DNA of 64,000 nucleotides from Enterocloster aldenensis (GCF_003434055.1 NZ_QVEX01000019.1:661-64660), one strand, 5' to 3'; positions 33,892 through 42,676 are shown, numbered from the stretch's first letter. Numbers and translations are program-made. The notes: generated by a model from the letters alone, not told the origin.

Positions 33892-35343
33892 ATGGATAAA
33901 TTATTTTTCAAACCAGACCATGCATGGGTAGGTGACTTAATACCATACTATGAAAATGGCACATACTATGCATACTATTTGCACGACCCCAGGATTACCC
34001 CGGGAGAATTTGCAGAGCAGACAACCTGGCATCTGGCCACCACAGAGGACTGCAGGAAATTCCGGTACCAGGGCGAGGCCATTGCAAGAGGAGGGGATGA
34101 CCGGCCAAATAAGAACATTTACACTGGTTCCGTGATTAAGAAGGGTGAAAATGAATACTATGCGTTCTACACTGCTTACAATGCAGATATCCGGATTCAT
34201 GGCAAGAGCGTGCAGTCCGTGATGCGGGCGTCCAGCACGGACCTGATTCATTGGGAAACGGATGAGGATTTCCTGTTCGTGGCAGATGATTGTATGTATG
34301 AATCATTTGACTGGCGCGATCCCTTCGTATTTAAAAATGAGGAAGAGGGCAATTACTGGATGCTGCTGGCTGCCAGGAAAAAGGGAGGCGGCGCCCATAG
34401 GGGCGGCTGTACGGCCCTGTGCAAATCAAGGGATCTGGTCAACTGGACCTGTGAAGAACCGTTTTATGCCCCTGAAATGTATGTGACAATGGAATGTCCG
34501 GAAGTCTTCCGGATGGGCAGCTGGTGGTACCTTGTATTCTCCACATTTTCAGACCGTTTTACCACCCATTACAGAATGGCCAAAACACTGGACGGGCCGT
34601 GGGAGATCCCAAAAGACGATGTGTTTGACACCAGGGCGGATTATGCAATTAAGACTGCCTCTGACGGACAGAGGAGATTTGCATTCGGATGGATTGCAAG
34701 TAAGGCCGGAAACAGTGATTACGGTCCCTGGGAGTGGGGCGGGACCATGGTTGCACATGAGATTGTCCAGGAGGAGGACGGGATATTACGGGTGAAACCC
34801 ACGGAGGCAATGAAAAACTTCTATGACCAGGTTTGGCCTGTCAAAGATTTATGTTATTATCATTGTACCGCCAAAGAGGAAGCAGGGGAAACCACCATAC
34901 AATCTGAAACCCTGGGCGCGGTGCTGTTTCCGGTTCCGGAGCAGGGGTTTGAACTGGAGCTTACCATGATTCCAGGAAAATCCGCTGAGGCCGGCGTTGC
35001 GCTGCATACGGATACAGGAATGGAAAACGGTTATTTCCTCAGGATGGACCTGTCAGGGCACACGGCTGCATGGGACATGTGGCCCAGGTCGGTTCAGGGC
35101 GCCTATCAGTGGCAGATTAAGGGCGATGTACCGTGCCAGGTTGAGACTTCGAGGAAGCTGCCCGCATCAGATACATACCATATAAGGATTTTCCGGGAGG
35201 ATGACCTGTGCGTGCTGTACATCAATGACTGCATGGCCATGTCCACCAGGATGTATGACCACAAAGGCGGTTATGGGGGTATCTATACGGTGGGGGGAAC
35301 GGCGTCTGTCAGCGGATATCAGATAAAAGTAAAATCAATATAA
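33892..35343 (+). CDS. GH32 family glycoside hydrolase (beta-fructofuranosidase type)
   Basis: A 483-residue enzyme without a signal peptide. The GH32 catalytic triad is visible: nucleophile Asp15 (WVGDLIPYY, in place of the usual WMNDPNG), Asp143 in WRDPFVF and acid/base Glu201 in MECPEVF. The five-blade propeller (about 1-310) is followed by a beta-sandwich domain (about 330-483). The expected role is release of fructose from beta-linked fructosides after uptake. Of the two in-frame ATGs, 33892 is better placed behind AAAGGATGGGG than 33883. It opens an operon with a sugar importer. Confidence 0.85.
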   Translation: MDKLFFKPDHAWVGDLIPYYENGTYYAYYLHDPRITPGEFAEQTTWHLATTEDCRKFRYQGEAIARGGDDRPNKNIYTGSVIKKGENEYYAFYTAYNADIRIHGKSVQSVMRASSTDLIHWETDEDFLFVADDCMYESFDWRDPFVFKNEEEGNYWMLLAARKKGGGAHRGGCTALCKSRDLVNWTCEEPFYAPEMYVTMECPEVFRMGSWWYLVFSTFSDRFTTHYRMAKTLDGPWEIPKDDVFDTRADYAIKTASDGQRRFAFGWIASKAGNSDYGPWEWGGTMVAHEIVQEEDGILRVKPTEAMKNFYDQVWPVKDLCYYHCTAKEEAGETTIQSETLGAVLFPVPEQGFELELTMIPGKSAEAGVALHTDTGMENGYFLRMDLSGHTAAWDMWPRSVQGAYQWQIKGDVPCQVETSRKLPASDTYHIRIFREDDLCVLYINDCMAMSTRMYDHKGGYGGIYTVGGTASVSGYQIKVKSI

Positions 35344-35364
35344 TACCGGGAAGGAGAAGAGAAT

Positions 35365-36684
35365 ATGAAAAAAAGGATATTAGCAGTTGTATTAACAGCA
35401 GCAGCCATGCTGACCATGGGGGCCTGCGGCCAGGGGGCGTCCGCAGGCAATCCGTCCAATGCTTCTGAAAATGGGAAAGGAAGCGCGGACAGCGACGTGA
35501 CGGTGGTTAAATGGTTTGCCTCAAGGCCTGTGGACGGGGAAATAGACCTGACCATGAGGGAGATTGCCGAGCAGTACAGCAAGGAAAAAGGGGGGAAATG
35601 GAGGATAGAGGTTGAGACAACGGCAGACAGGCCCTCCTACCTCCAGAAGCTTAAGACCCTGATTGCAGGCGGGCAGATGCCGGACATCATTGATATTGAC
35701 GCAGACCCTTACTGCCAGGAACTTGTGGATGCAGGATATCTTGTGGATGTGAAGGAATTCCTGCAGGATGAAGGGCTTTACGACAGGTTCTATCCAACCG
35801 CCCTGCGCTATCAGGAATTTACGGATGGCTCCATGTACACCCTGCCATTGGAATATCATGTGGAGATGATCTGGTACAATAAAGACATATTTAAGGAAAA
35901 TGGAGTTGAGGTGCCTAAGACCATGGATGAATGGCTGGGTGTCTGCAGGACCCTTAAGGACAATGGCATCACGCCGATTTCCGTTGACGGGATTGACCGG
36001 TGGCCGGTACAGCGCTACATTGCAATGATGCCGTTTCGGATGACAGGGAACGAATACATCATCAGCCTGAGGGATGGAAAGGCCTCCATGGGGGATGAGA
36101 CCGGCAGGCAGGCCGTGGAATTCTTACAGGAAATCGGACAGTATTTCAATGAAGGCTTCGGCGCAACGGATTATGCCACGGCCCAGTCCATGTTCCTGGA
36201 CGGAAAGTCCGCCATGTATTATATAGGGGATTGGGAGCAGGCAGCCATGCTTGAGGCCTACAATGCGGGCAAGGTTGACTACTTCTACCTCCCCACGGCA
36301 GAAGGCGCAAAAACAGGAGCCAATGAGTTCTGTGTCAATTCGGGAATCGGCATGGCATTCAATACACAGACATTTGATGCTAAGACCAAGGACTTCATAA
36401 AGTATGTGATTGAGAATTATGGCAAGATTTACGCCGGACGCATGCAGATGTCGCCCATCAAGACAGAACTGCCCGAAGATATCCAGTTTACGGACCTGTA
36501 TTTACGGATCCGGGAGGACATGGAGAAGACAGGGGAAAACTTCCTGAAGCCATGGGATACGTACCTGGATGTGGATACAAATACCGTGATGCAGGATAAT
36601 ATGCTTTTGCTGGCAGCCGGTGATATGACGGTGGATGATTTCATAAAAATCGTAGATGATGCCATTGCTTCTAATGTTAAATAG
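35365..36684 (+). CDS. Sugar ABC transporter substrate-binding lipoprotein
   Basis: A 439-residue lipoprotein (lipobox MGAC, Cys21) of the carbohydrate family 1 binding proteins. The N-terminal mature part is a Ser/Gly/Asn-rich linker to about residue 45, then VVKWFASRPVDGE begins the fold. GGAAGGAG lies eight bases before the ATG. With the two permeases after it, this forms a CUT1-type importer with no ATPase gene, so a shared MsmK/MalK-type ATPase elsewhere is expected. The likely ligand from context is an oligofructoside. Confidence 0.9.
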   Translation: MKKRILAVVLTAAAMLTMGACGQGASAGNPSNASENGKGSADSDVTVVKWFASRPVDGEIDLTMREIAEQYSKEKGGKWRIEVETTADRPSYLQKLKTLIAGGQMPDIIDIDADPYCQELVDAGYLVDVKEFLQDEGLYDRFYPTALRYQEFTDGSMYTLPLEYHVEMIWYNKDIFKENGVEVPKTMDEWLGVCRTLKDNGITPISVDGIDRWPVQRYIAMMPFRMTGNEYIISLRDGKASMGDETGRQAVEFLQEIGQYFNEGFGATDYATAQSMFLDGKSAMYYIGDWEQAAMLEAYNAGKVDYFYLPTAEGAKTGANEFCVNSGIGMAFNTQTFDAKTKDFIKYVIENYGKIYAGRMQMSPIKTELPEDIQFTDLYLRIREDMEKTGENFLKPWDTYLDVDTNTVMQDNMLLLAAGDMTVDDFIKIVDDAIASNVK

Positions 36685-36696
36685 GAGACTTGCATT

Positions 36697-36729
36697 GCTT
36701 TGGCGGGATTCCCGTCCTCCCGCCAAAGC
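36697..36729 (+). other. Intercistronic hairpin between binding-protein and permease genes
   Basis: A perfect 11-bp inverted repeat, GCTTTGGCGGG (36697-36707) and CCCGCCAAAGC (36719-36729), with an 11-base loop. No T-run follows it, so it is more likely an RNA stabiliser or processing site at the 3-prime end of the binding-protein message than a terminator. It is 24 bases before the permease start. Confidence 0.8.
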
Positions 36730-36752
36730 CGGTATGGAAAGGGGAAAGGGAT

Positions 36753-37655
36753 ATGGGCATTTTAAGGGACAGGAAGGCGTTCTGTGTATTTCTTCTGCCA
36801 GGCTTATTGTTTTATATACTGGCTGTGTTTTATCCGATTGAGGAATCTATCCGGCTGAGTTTCATGGAATGGGGAGGCATTGGAGCCAGAAAGTTTGTGG
36901 GCCTTGAGAATTACATCCATATGTTCAGGGACCCTGTATTCTATACCGCGTTTGTGAACAATCTCATATACCTTGTCATCGTGGTGTCCATGCAGCTGAT
37001 CATAGGGCTGATATTTGCGGTGCTGCTTACTTATATGACAAAGCATGTTGCCCTGATTAAAACCTTATATTATGTTCCGTGCATCATCACAACGGTGGCT
37101 GTTACCCAGCTGTTCAGAAGCATGTACGCAACCGAACCCACAGGGTTAACCAACCAGATAATCAATGTTTTTGGTATCCGGAGCATCAGCTGGCTTACCA
37201 ATATCAAGACGGTCCTTGCGGCCGTATCCCTGCCCGAGGGATGGCGGTTTGCGGGAATGTATATGGTCATCTTCTATGCGGCCCTGATTTCACTGGACAA
37301 GGAAGTCATGGAGGCGGCCAGGGTGGATGGGGCAACGGACTGGCAGCTGCTGATTAAGATTAAGCTTCCCATGATCCGCCAGATCATCCTTCTCACCCTG
37401 ACCATGTGCCTGACCGGCGCCCTGCGGGGGTTTGACATTCCATTCCTGCTGACCAACGGAGGCCCGGGAAATGTCAGCGAGCTGATGTCCACCTATATGT
37501 ACAAGAAGGCATTTTCCAGCAACCAGTATGGCTACGGCAGCACCCTGTCCGTATTCATCATCATAGAAAGCATACTGGTGGTTGCCTTGCTCCGGGCCGT
37601 GATGTCGGAGGAAAAGACATTAGTGAAGAAGAAACAGCATGCGGGGGGACAATGA
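36753..37655 (+). CDS. Sugar ABC transporter permease (MalF type)
   Basis: A 300-residue inner-membrane protein with six helices and the EAA loop EVMEAARVDGATDWQ that docks with the ATPase. Start ATG 36753 follows GGAAAGGGGAAAGGG; reading from 36690 would include the hairpin. It partners with the next gene. Confidence 0.9.
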   Translation: MGILRDRKAFCVFLLPGLLFYILAVFYPIEESIRLSFMEWGGIGARKFVGLENYIHMFRDPVFYTAFVNNLIYLVIVVSMQLIIGLIFAVLLTYMTKHVALIKTLYYVPCIITTVAVTQLFRSMYATEPTGLTNQIINVFGIRSISWLTNIKTVLAAVSLPEGWRFAGMYMVIFYAALISLDKEVMEAARVDGATDWQLLIKIKLPMIRQIILLTLTMCLTGALRGFDIPFLLTNGGPGNVSELMSTYMYKKAFSSNQYGYGSTLSVFIIIESILVVALLRAVMSEEKTLVKKKQHAGGQ

Positions 37656-37656
37656 T

Positions 37657-38487
37657 ATGGCTAAAAAGAAAATCGGAAAAATCGTATTCCTGATTGTTAT
37701 ATGTCTGTTTCTGGCGGTGCAGCTATATCCTGTTTTGTGGCTGTTCCTGGCAAGCATCAAGCCCACCACGGAATTGTCCGCGGCCCCGTTTGCCCTGCCA
37801 AAATCGCCTACCCTGGCAAATTACATTAAGATATTTTCAGACGGGAAAATCCTGGGATACATGTGGAACAGCTTTAAGATTACGGCGGTTTCCATTGTCC
37901 TCATTGTATTCCTGAGCGCCACGGCAGGGTTTGCAATTTCTAAATTCAGGTTTAAGCTTACGGGCAGGATTTATGCTTTTTTTACTTTCGGCATCATGAT
38001 CCCGGTACAGATAACCCTGATTCCGCTGTTTATCTTTTACAGCAGGATGCACATACTCAACACCAGCTTTTCGCTGATCCTGCCACAGGTGGGATTTGCA
38101 CTGCCGCTGTCCGTCATGCTGTTTGTCAGCTTTTACAGCTTCATACCCAATGAACTGATAGAGTCTGCCATTGTGGACGGCTGTTCCCCGTACCGCACCT
38201 TTATCTCCATTGTTTTCCCGCTGGCAAAAAACACGGTGATTACCGTGGCGTCCATGCACAGTATCTTTATATGGAACGACTTCATATTTGCCAACACATT
38301 CATCAGTGAACAGGCGGCCAAGACAGTGGCCCTGGGCCTTAAGGACTATGTGGGGGCCTTCGGGAATGTTGACTGGGGGGCCACGTACGCTGCCATTGCA
38401 GTATCAATCCTTCCGCCCATGATTGTGTATTTTGCGCTGAATAAGTGGGTGGCAGAGGGCATGACGGCCGGGGCGGTGAAGGGCTAG
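37657..38487 (+). CDS. Sugar ABC transporter permease (MalG type)
   Basis: A 276-residue protein with six helices and the EAA loop ELIESAIVDGCSPY. ATG 37657 lies one base after the stop of the MalF-type gene, with GGGGGG upstream. Its TAG stop (38485-38487) is the first triplet of the palindromic element that separates it from the GH172 gene. Confidence 0.9.
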   Translation: MAKKKIGKIVFLIVICLFLAVQLYPVLWLFLASIKPTTELSAAPFALPKSPTLANYIKIFSDGKILGYMWNSFKITAVSIVLIVFLSATAGFAISKFRFKLTGRIYAFFTFGIMIPVQITLIPLFIFYSRMHILNTSFSLILPQVGFALPLSVMLFVSFYSFIPNELIESAIVDGCSPYRTFISIVFPLAKNTVITVASMHSIFIWNDFIFANTFISEQAAKTVALGLKDYVGAFGNVDWGATYAAIAVSILPPMIVYFALNKWVAEGMTAGAVKG

Positions 38488-38648
38488 GGCGTGTTTGAAA
38501 ATTGCTTTCCGTCAGCTGTGCGTCCCCCTTTGTGGGAGATTTGGTCCCGATGAGGGAGGCGTAGCGGGCTACGTTGACCGAATTGGGACCAAATATGCCG
38601 TGAAGGGGGGCGGGCAGATGGCGGGAATGAATTTTCAAACACGCTCTA
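38485..38648. repeat. Palindromic dispersed element, compact copy
   Basis: A 164-bp element: TAGGGCGTGTTTGAAAATT at the left and AATTTTCAAACACGCTCTA at the right (one mismatch over 19 bp), inner ATTTGGTCCC / GGGACCAAAT, centre GTAGC-GG-GCTAC. Read on the + strand it is the reverse complement of the copy at 401-602, so relative to the gene whose stop it touches it has the same orientation. It lies inside what would otherwise be one operon, 53 bp before the GH172 start. Confidence 0.92.
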
Positions 38649-38701
38649 GGGCTGGCCGGTGCCAAGGAGGCTCTAAGAATACACTCAACAGGGAGGACAC
38701 C

Positions 38702-39814
38702 ATGTTTGAATATTCAATGACAGGTATGCTGGGAGCCCTTCCCATGTTAAGGCATGGAAGGAGCAGGGCCATTAATGCTGAGAACCCAACAGGGGAAAAA
38801 GGGAAAGGAGGCATGGCCTCAGGCCCTCTGGGCCCGTCCAGGAAAGGGAGCCCGTGCCTTAAGGATATACAGCCGGGAGAGAGCGTGGTTCTGGGCAGGA
38901 TAAAGGGCGCGGGCATGATTAACCACATCTGGATGACCGTGGACCGGAAAACATCCGATGCCGCGCGGTATGTGCTCAGGGACCTGGTGCTGCGCATGTA
39001 CTGGGATGACGAGACAGAGCCTTCCGTGGAAAGCCCTTTGGGGGATTTTTTTTGCTGTGGTTTTGGGACGGATTATAGGGTGGACTCTGTCCCTGTGACG
39101 GTGGCGCCGGCCAGGGGGCTTAACTGTTACTTCCAGATGCCCTTCCGTACAGGGGCGCGGATTGTCCTTATAAACCAGCATTCCAACCCAATCCCGGCAT
39201 TTTTCTACCAGATTGATTATTGCCTTTACGACCGTATCCCGGATGATACGGCATATTTCCATGCACAATGGAGGCGCGAGAGGATTACCTTGCCCGGAAA
39301 GGATTATGTCATAGCGGACCATATCAGGGGAAGGGGACATTATGTAGGGACCTTCATTGCCTTAAGTACCCTGGAGCGTTACTGGTGGGGGGAAGGGGAA
39401 GTGAAATTCTATATTGACGGGGACAGGGAATATCCCACCATCTGCGGGACCGGGATGGAGGATTATTTTGGCGGTTCCTGGAGCTTTGCACGCCAGGAAG
39501 GCGGCCGGACCGTGGAGACCATTTATAATTCCCCGTTTTTAGGCTATCCTTTTTACTCTGCCCATGATACGGATATCCATAATCCATACCATAATGACGA
39601 CTGCCCTCCCATGCGTTCGTTTTACAGGTGGCATCTGATGGACCCGGTTATGTTTGACCAGGAGCTCCGGGTTACAATCCAGCAGATTGGGGTCAGTGAC
39701 ATGGGGTTATTTGAACGCCAGGACGATCTGTCATCCGTGGCCTACTGGTATCAGACCGAACCCCATGGAGCGTTTGAGGCGCTGCCCGGCGCCAGGGAGC
39801 GCTGGCCAAGATAG
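38702..39814 (+). CDS. GH172 (DUF2961) family glycosidase
   Basis: A 370-residue protein with the DUF2961 hallmarks: SRAINAENPTGEKGKGG near the N-terminus and GTGMEDYFGGSW (Glu253) in the second half. GH172 was founded on a Bifidobacterium enzyme that acts on alpha-D-fructofuranosides and difructose dianhydride I. It lacks a signal peptide, so it acts inside the cell after import. GGGAGGAC lies five bases before the ATG. Next to GH32 and a sugar importer, it suggests breakdown of alpha- and beta-fructoside-containing sugars; other furanosides such as arabinofuranosides remain possible for the family. Confidence 0.82.
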   Translation: MFEYSMTGMLGALPMLRHGRSRAINAENPTGEKGKGGMASGPLGPSRKGSPCLKDIQPGESVVLGRIKGAGMINHIWMTVDRKTSDAARYVLRDLVLRMYWDDETEPSVESPLGDFFCCGFGTDYRVDSVPVTVAPARGLNCYFQMPFRTGARIVLINQHSNPIPAFFYQIDYCLYDRIPDDTAYFHAQWRRERITLPGKDYVIADHIRGRGHYVGTFIALSTLERYWWGEGEVKFYIDGDREYPTICGTGMEDYFGGSWSFARQEGGRTVETIYNSPFLGYPFYSAHDTDIHNPYHNDDCPPMRSFYRWHLMDPVMFDQELRVTIQQIGVSDMGLFERQDDLSSVAYWYQTEPHGAFEALPGARERWPR

Positions 39815-39970
39815 GGGTACAAAAAAATTGTTAAAAATACCTACAATCTAAAAAATATTTAGTCAAAATCCGGAATAAAATGGTTGAATTTGAAGCTTGA
39901 TAATCAGAAAAAGTCTGAATATATAAGGAAATAACCAGTGATAAATAATTAATTAACGAAAAACATAATG

Positions 39971-39998
39971 TTGACAAAAAAATATTCCCTTCTATAAT
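39971..39998 (+). promoter_or_regulatory. Sigma-A promoter for the SDR gene at 40106
   Basis: A perfect TTGACA (39971-39976) and TATAAT (39993-39998) with a 16-base spacer. The 107-base leader includes an inverted repeat GTTCTGAAAAC / GTTTTTTAAGAAC (about 40014-40039) that could form a hairpin. Confidence 0.85.
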
Positions 39999-40105
39999 GG
40001 TAATCACCAGGAGTGTTCTGAAAACTGGTTTTTTAAGAACAGTGTTTAAGGGTATGTCCGGCAATCTGTCCGGGCCGGCCCCGGATCATGTAGAAGGAGG
40101 ATATA

Positions 40106-40879
40106 ATGATGCAGCATTTAAGAAGAATGGAAGACCGTGTTGTACTGCTTACCGGAGGAGGCGGCGGAATCGCCAGAGGCGTGGCAAGGGCCTTTGCCGA
40201 CGAGGGGGCCAGCATGATCCTCACCGACATTTTCCCCGGGGGCATGGAGAAGACAAAGGCTGAACTGGAAAAGGATTTCGGCACGGATGTGGTAATCTGC
40301 GTGGCAGACGGCTCCAACGAAGACCAGGTCAAGGCTGCCATTGAAAAAGGCGTGGAACATTTCGGCAAGTTGAACGTGCTGATTAACAGCGCCCAGACCT
40401 CGGCATCCGGACTGACCCTGGTGGAACACACCCAGGCGGATTTTGACAAGGCCATTTATTCCGGGTTATACGCAACCTTTTTCTATATGAAGCATGCATT
40501 CCCGTATCTGAAGGAATCCCATGGTTCGGTCATCAATTTCGCATCCGGCGCAGGTATCTCCGGCAAGCCGGGACAGAGCTCCTACGCTGCTGCAAAAGAA
40601 GGAATCCGCGGCCTGTCCCGGGTAGCTGCCAATGAATGGGGCCCATATGATATTAATGTGAACGTGGTCCTTCCCTTGGTCATGACGGATAAGCTGGCCC
40701 AGTGGGGACAGGAAAATCCGGAGATGTTTAAGAAAAACCTGGATGAGATTCCTCTTGGCAGGTATGGGGATGCGCAGAAGGATATCGGGAAGGTATGTGT
40801 GTTCCTTGCCAGCTATGATGCAAAATACATAACAGGTGATACCCTGTTCATCCAGGGCGGTGTCGGCATGAAGCCTTAA
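40106..40879 (+). CDS. SDR family oxidoreductase
   Basis: A 257-residue classical SDR. The cofactor motif is TGGGGGIARG (about 16-25), the active-site Ser lies in NFASGAG and Tyr/Lys in YAAAK. The C-terminus ends with GDTLFIQGGVGM. AAGGAGG precedes two close ATGs (40106 and 40109). It has its own strong promoter and no operon partner; the substrate is unknown. It is not closely similar to the SDR at 600-1424 outside the fold motifs. Confidence 0.85.
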   Translation: MMQHLRRMEDRVVLLTGGGGGIARGVARAFADEGASMILTDIFPGGMEKTKAELEKDFGTDVVICVADGSNEDQVKAAIEKGVEHFGKLNVLINSAQTSASGLTLVEHTQADFDKAIYSGLYATFFYMKHAFPYLKESHGSVINFASGAGISGKPGQSSYAAAKEGIRGLSRVAANEWGPYDINVNVVLPLVMTDKLAQWGQENPEMFKKNLDEIPLGRYGDAQKDIGKVCVFLASYDAKYITGDTLFIQGGVGMKP

Positions 40880-41053
40880 CCGTGTCTAAAAGGCAGTATT
40901 CAGACACCCCGCAGTACCCTGAATCCCTGAAAAACCTCCTTTTGGCGACATATTTCTGACATATTTGAACTTTTTGTAACATCCCTTGCCCCAAGGGGTG
41001 ATTTGTAGTAAGCTATACATAGTTACAAAAGTTCCCATAAGGAGGAAATGCAG

Positions 41054-42154
41054 GTGGGACAGGCAATTACGGATTATGTAAAGTTCCTGGCAGATGCCAG
41101 GGATGCGGTGTACCGTCTGGACTGTGACCAGAAAACGGCAGGTCAGCTGGAAGTATTGGAAAAGGAGCAGGAACGGGAACTGGAGGCAGCAGGCAGGGCT
41201 GTTACGGATGCTGTTAACCAGACAGTCAGGAAGCGGCTGGAGGAAATCAGTTCCAGCTATGATAAGGAGATTGCCAAGGGGCAGGACCGGCTGAAAAAAG
41301 CAAGGGCAAAACGCGAGAAGGCCAAGAGCCGCGGGATGAAGGAGCGGATAGCCGAAGAGACCAGTGAACTAAGGGAGCACAACAGGGATTTAAAGGTGCA
41401 GATGAGGACATTGTTCCAGAAGGAAAGGGTGCCGTCATTCTGCAACAGTACATTTTATTACGCGCTGTATTACCCGGGAGGCCTGAAGGAAATCGCGCTG
41501 TTCCTCCTGACCCTGACCGTATGCTTCCTGGCAGTGCCCTGCGGGATATATTTTTTCCTGCTGCCCGAACGCCATATGTGGTATCTGGCCGCAGTGTATT
41601 TTCTGGATGTGCTGCTGTTTGGGGGATTGTACGTGCTGGTGGGCAATAAGACAAGGCTCCGGCACCAGGACGCCCTAAAGCGTGGGCGGGCCATACGCAA
41701 TACCCTGCGCGCCAACCAGAAGAAGATTAAGGTCATTACCCACACCATCCAGAGGGATGGCAATGAGGACATCTATGACCTTGAGAAATATGATGATGAG
41801 ATAGCATGCGTGGAACAGGAGCTGTCAGAAATCACCTCTAAGAAAAAGGACGCCCTGAACACCTTTGAGAATGTAACAAAGAATATAATCACGGATGAAA
41901 TCATAGCCAGCCATAAAGCGCGCCTGGACAGCCTGAAGGACGCCCTGGACGGCACATCCAGGTCATTGAAGGAACTGGAGGAGGGCATCAAGCAGCAGAA
42001 CATCCGGATTACGGATTCCTTTGGCCCTTATCTGGGCAAGGAATTCCTGGAGCCGGACAGGCTTTCTGAGCTGTCCAGGATCATCCAGGGAGGGGAGGCT
42101 TCCAATATCACGGAGGCCATTGGGATTTATAAGGAGTCAAAGCAGGCGCAGTAG
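41054..42154 (+). CDS. Coiled-coil membrane protein of unknown function
   Basis: A 366-residue protein I do not recognise. A long charged helical part (about 20-130, Glu/Lys/Arg-rich, heptad-like) precedes two membrane helices (about 150-172 and 178-196) and a second coiled coil (about 205-325). Both coiled coils would lie in the cytosol. GTG 41054 has GGAGG eight bases upstream; ATG 41048, two codons earlier, is too close to that site. The TAG stop is shared with a palindromic element. Possible roles are scaffolding or envelope shape; there is no evidence for either. Confidence 0.7.
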   Translation: MGQAITDYVKFLADARDAVYRLDCDQKTAGQLEVLEKEQERELEAAGRAVTDAVNQTVRKRLEEISSSYDKEIAKGQDRLKKARAKREKAKSRGMKERIAEETSELREHNRDLKVQMRTLFQKERVPSFCNSTFYYALYYPGGLKEIALFLLTLTVCFLAVPCGIYFFLLPERHMWYLAAVYFLDVLLFGGLYVLVGNKTRLRHQDALKRGRAIRNTLRANQKKIKVITHTIQRDGNEDIYDLEKYDDEIACVEQELSEITSKKKDALNTFENVTKNIITDEIIASHKARLDSLKDALDGTSRSLKELEEGIKQQNIRITDSFGPYLGKEFLEPDRLSELSRIIQGGEASNITEAIGIYKESKQAQ

Positions 42155-42314
42155 GGCGTGTCTGAAAATTCATTCCCGCCATCTGCGCGCCCCGCTTCGC
42201 GGCATATTTGGGCCAAATTCAGGTTACATAGCCCGCTATGCGCCCTTCATTTGACCCAAATCTCCCACAAAGTGTGACGCACATCTGACGGAAAGCAATT
42301 TTCAGACACGCCCA
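42152..42314. repeat. Palindromic dispersed element, compact copy, opposite orientation
   Basis: A 163-bp element: TAGGGCGTGTCTGAAAATT on the left, AATTTTCAGACACGCCCA on the right, inner TTTGGGCCAAA / TTTGACCCAAA and centre TAGCCCGCTA. The two ends carry matching changes (GTCTG / CAGAC) relative to other copies, showing paired, compensatory variation. It begins at the TAG stop of the coiled-coil gene but in the reverse orientation to the copies at 600, 3268 and 38485. Confidence 0.9.
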
Positions 42315-42340
42315 CGCGGATGCAGTATCAGAAGACAGTT

Positions 42341-42391
42341 AAAAAGGGGCGGCCCAGCCATCCGTATGGATGATTGGGCCGCCCCTTCTTT
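42341..42391. terminator. Strong bidirectional terminator
   Basis: The stem GGGGCGGCCCA (42346-42356) with TGGGCCGCCCC (42375-42385) extends through CCATCC / GGATG; AAAAA precedes and TTCTTT follows. It sits between the coiled-coil gene and the convergent RHH gene. Confidence 0.9.
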
Positions 42392-42478
42392 CTATGGATA
42401 AAAATAAAATGTGCTGTACAGGGGCGCCCATGCATGATTGCTCAACCGGCGATGCATGGGTGCCTTTGGATGTTTGTT

Positions 42479-42676
42479 CTAATTATGTCCGGTATCATGT
42501 CCTGCTGCCTGCTTTTGTTCCTTCTGCTCCTTGTGTAACTGTTCAATGCCGAGGCGGATCAGTTCCAGTGTGGCGGCAGAACGGCTTGAAAAGCGGTTTT
42601 CAAAGCGGAAGTCATCAATTTGTTTTAATAAATCATGATCAACGATTATGGTATAACGCGGTTTCTCTGTAGGCAT
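42479..42676 (-). CDS. Ribbon-helix-helix DNA-binding protein
   Basis: A 65-residue protein of the Arc/MetJ/CopG fold: beta strand PRYTIIVDHDLLKQID, then helix FSSRSAATLELIRLGIEQLH. Such proteins are repressors or antitoxins. Its gene is divergent from another RHH gene, with a shared 175-bp control region rich in GGTTC/GAACC sites. There is no toxin gene beside it. AAGGAGGGATTGAATC precedes the ATG at 42676. Confidence 0.78.
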   Translation of the reverse strand: MPTEKPRYTIIVDHDLLKQIDDFRFENRFSSRSAATLELIRLGIEQLHKEQKEQKQAAGHDTGHN

